Shown piece after piece: positions 61,132 through 64,000 of a stretch of DNA of 64,000 nt. The stretch's first letter is position 1; every line of letters starts with the position of its first letter. A program made the position numbers and the translations under genes. The stretch comes from Unio delphinus (taxonomy: Eukaryota > Mollusca > Bivalvia > Unionida > Unionidae), in NCBI GenBank assembly GCA_029339505.1, contig JAQISU010000109.1, forward strand, positions 710,001 through 774,000, in the 5' to 3' direction. The notes under the pieces were generated by a model, which ran no database searches, was not told where the DNA came from, and saw only the letters and a list, made by a program, of their open reading frames with translations.

Positions 61132-62115
61132 TCAGTACTTCCAAGATTGGAATTCACTTTTAAATTTTGTTTTGGGTTCATTCACAAGGCCGTAAGCTCT
61201 TTTTAAATTTTCACTTTGTATTCGATGGAAATAAAGTATTTGTTGAATGTTACAAAACTTAATGTTTTTCCTCGTTTTTGTTACTTAGTTTTAGACCATA
61301 GAGTCGTAACATACTATACACATACTATCGACATATTATTAACATACTATCGACATACTATGCGCCTTCTATTGACATGCAATGTATATGCTATCAACAT
61401 ACAGTATCATATGATAAATACCATATTAAAACGTATAATAAACGTCGTTTATTTGGCACGAAACTTCAGATGAATGAAAATGTAACGGATTATTTGGAGT
61501 GTATACCACGCATAATAACTTATAATTAACGTATAATTATAATTAATCAGCCTAATGAAGCAATAAAAAGAAACCGGTCACATATTCTACGTGTTGGTAT
61601 TTTTTATTATATCATTTATAATTAACACAATATTTTTAATTAATTGCGTCACTACCAAAATACTCGTTTTCTCGGATTAATATTACACTCCAAAAGGTCG
61701 TGCAGTATTGATCGGAATTAATCGTTCGTATAACCCATATAAATGCAGCAACTTATAACTATCTGACTAAAAACCAAAAATGAACTAATTTGAAAAACTT
61801 AGGAATCATTGAGCCATACGGAAAAATTAAATAATGACAGACAGGAGGAGAAATAAAGAGAGGCAAATGGAAAATCACAACGGTCTACAGAGTGAACGGG
61901 AAATAAAGAATGGAAGAAGGGAAAAAGGAGATTCTGTATTACAACATGTCATATTATAGGAAATGCTATATACAGATAATTGTCAGAAATTCAATTAACA
62001 ATTTTGCATAGGAAAGAAATACAATTGTAAAGACCACTTCTATGATTTCTATTGTAATTTGTGTACAGGAAATTTTTTCTATTGGTCAACAATAGATCAA
62101 AATTCGTCTTCCAAC
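61132..62115. other. Low-copy stretch, no gene recognised
   Basis: Includes a CATACTATCGACATA short-repeat patch (61308-61410) and the dispersed motif at 61285-61310. A plus-strand frame of 85 codons lies across them and is not recognisable. 61190-61310 could be the 3' end of an unknown element (GGAAATAAAGTATTTGTTG). Confidence 0.45.
61285..61310. repeat. Short dispersed motif, copy 2
   Basis: Contains TTAGTTTTAGACCATAGAGT; 24 of 26 positions match 3023-3048. It is followed by GTAAC in both. Confidence 0.45.
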
Positions 62116-62231
62116 TTTCATGTATATATACTGGAAAGAAATGTCATACATTTTGCTGTAACAAGAGTTTTACTTTCATGTATATATACTGGACCGAAAT
62201 GTCATACATTTTTCTGTAACAAGAGTTTTAC
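62116..62231. repeat. 58-bp tandem duplication
   Basis: TTTCATGTATATATACTGGA through GTAACAAGAGTTTTAC is repeated once, with few substitutions (AAGAAATG against CCGAAATG; TTTTGCTG against TTTTTCTG). Confidence 0.95.
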
Positions 62232-62680
62232 TCGTGCCCTATGCCATTACTTTTCCCCAGTACACATATGCGTATCTAAGTTTCAAAACTCTTAAAATAA
62301 AAAAACTTTAATGTTAAAAATAGCACACCCACCCACTCACTTGCCATAAATGCAATATAATTTTCTTTCCGTTTCCCATTCCTATTTATTTTATGGAAGC
62401 CATATACATGTTTCAGAAATGTACTTGAACAGAAACATACCACGTTCTGTACGTACATTTCTACCAGGGTTAATCAGATTAGGCCTAACCAGTCTTTGTA
62501 GGTATTAGCAGATTACCGCGCGGTTGATTCAGAAACTTCAGTGTTTAAATCTGGAGACAATAACTTTAAGTAAAATGTAATAAAGCGTTGATATTGACAC
62601 CGCCGCTAGAAAAGTACCTGTTATATCTCGATTTCCACTAAAGTTAGTTCGACAAAAATAAGAAGGTTACTTTTGTGTGT
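62232..62680. other. Low-copy stretch, no feature seen
   Basis: No repeats or convincing frames. Confidence 0.5.
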
Positions 62681-63028
<348 letters not shown>

Positions 63029-63635
63029 AAGAGGGCTATTACATTTTGAAATATAGCATGTTCTCTTCAAACACATAATGAAATCGTTGTGATATATGGG
63101 CATTAACTCGAATGTAAATATATACTATCTCATTGAAAAATGGACGTGCGAGCTATTAACATTTATTTTCAATGTGAAATATGACCAGTATATTCTCCCT
63201 ATAAATAATTTATCCTAATATTCTTGGACATAAGATGATGGTACTATACAAGTGAGAATAAAAGAATAAATCCCGAACATAAAGCACAATATTTAAGCCA
63301 TGATATATCGATTTGTGTTGATATCTATCTGAAGATAACAAATATCCCAATTATATCCAACTTAGGCTATTTATAATGTATTAAGTGGACAGAATAATAA
63401 GTCTTGACTGACTCACATTAATGCTTCTGAAAATCAGATCTGGTAAATGTCAATAGGTACAATGCGGCTTCATGTGACGTCAGGATTTAATGTCGTTTCA
63501 CTCGCAGAGACTAAAGAAGGTGGCGCGACTTAAAATTCACAAACACGCCTTACTGCAATATTCGCGGGACACAAAAAACGACGAACTAATGGAAACATAA
63601 AATAAAAACATTACTCTTTTATGTATATTACTTTG

Positions 63636-63636
<1 letters not shown>
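63029..63636. other. Low-copy stretch, no feature seen
   Basis: Contains one TGACGTCA palindrome at 63475-63482. Otherwise no feature is recognisable. Confidence 0.5.
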
Positions 63637-63717
<81 letters not shown>

Positions 63718-63777
63718 TGATGATGATAATGATGATGATGATGAGGAGGAGGAGGATAAGGAGGAGGAGGAGGAGGA
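63637..63777. repeat. (ATA)n-(ATG)n-(AGG)n compound trinucleotide repeat
   Basis: About 25 ATA units, then ATG units, then AGG units, ending at the dispersed repeat that starts near 63778. The long minus-strand Ser/Leu-rich frame is this tract. Confidence 0.96.
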
Positions 63778-64000
63778 CTTTATATAGTGCCTAATCTTTA
63801 GAAGCTCTAAGCGCTTTGCAACATCTATTATGATGCGACTACAAAAAACAAAAACAAACCCCATGAAATTAGAAAACAACAAATGCTGAAAATATTTAAG
63901 GTAGGACATATTATTAGGTCTTTAAGTTTGTTCTTGCAGTCGAAAAAGGTGAGTTTTAAGAGCACTCTTGAAAGGGTTCACTGTGTCTTTGTCTAATTTC
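63778..64000 (+). mobile_element. Dispersed marine-invertebrate-type repeat, cut by window end
   Basis: TTTATATAGTGCC, then CTCTAAGCGCTTTGCAACAT, and later GTCGAAAAAGGTGAGTTTTA with GAGCACTCTTGAAAGGGTTC. This combination, preceded by a trinucleotide repeat, recurs in many marine invertebrate genomes as an interspersed repeat, to my recollection. Only one copy is in the window and its right end is missing. Confidence 0.45.

Overview
The window looks like non-coding DNA from an animal nuclear genome. It is AT-rich and has no convincing protein-coding exon, rRNA or functional tRNA gene, and nothing resembling a bacterial operon or CRISPR locus. It is full of microsatellites, minisatellites, two long satellite arrays, tRNA-derived SINEs, short hAT-type DNA transposons and one decayed LINE fragment. 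This mix suggests a marine invertebrate, possibly a mollusc; that is an inference from repeat style, not a proven assignment. Nearly all long open reading frames are simple repeats read as codons.

Layout: 0.5-1.3 kb holds a ~62-bp minisatellite with a perfect 249-bp tandem duplication. 3.6-6.2 kb holds a 22-bp repeat and copies of both SINE families. 8.3-10.6 kb is rich in microsatellites, with a SINE inserted in a minisatellite. 10.9-14 kb contains 64-, 27-, 27/81- and 28-bp arrays. 16.8-18.06 kb contains two more, one alternating two monomer types. 18-25 kb is mostly low-copy and includes a composite nuclear-receptor motif at 21.29 kb. 25.7-26.7 kb carries three hAT-type elements, one nested in another. 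27.7-34.7 kb has 23-, 54-, ~30- and ~23-bp arrays.

A dead LINE reverse-transcriptase C-terminus at 34.9-35.2 kb borders the dominant feature, an array of about 190 copies of a 38-bp monomer (35.37-42.70 kb). 43.4-49.5 kb has 30-, 60- and ~39-bp arrays, two more copies of the hAT MITE and one full-length SINE with target-site duplications. 50.3-58.9 kb is rich in SINEs. 59.77-61.13 kb is a 33-copy 41-bp satellite, and the last 1.3 kb holds a compound microsatellite and the start of another dispersed repeat.

The three 157-bp hAT MITE copies have identical length and perfect, different 8-bp target-site duplications. The two SINE families have recognisable tRNA-type A and B boxes. No gene pathway can be described. 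I did not find a new protein system; the notable items are the mobile-element architecture, satellite higher-order structure, SINE-seeded microsatellites and a few candidate regulatory segments.
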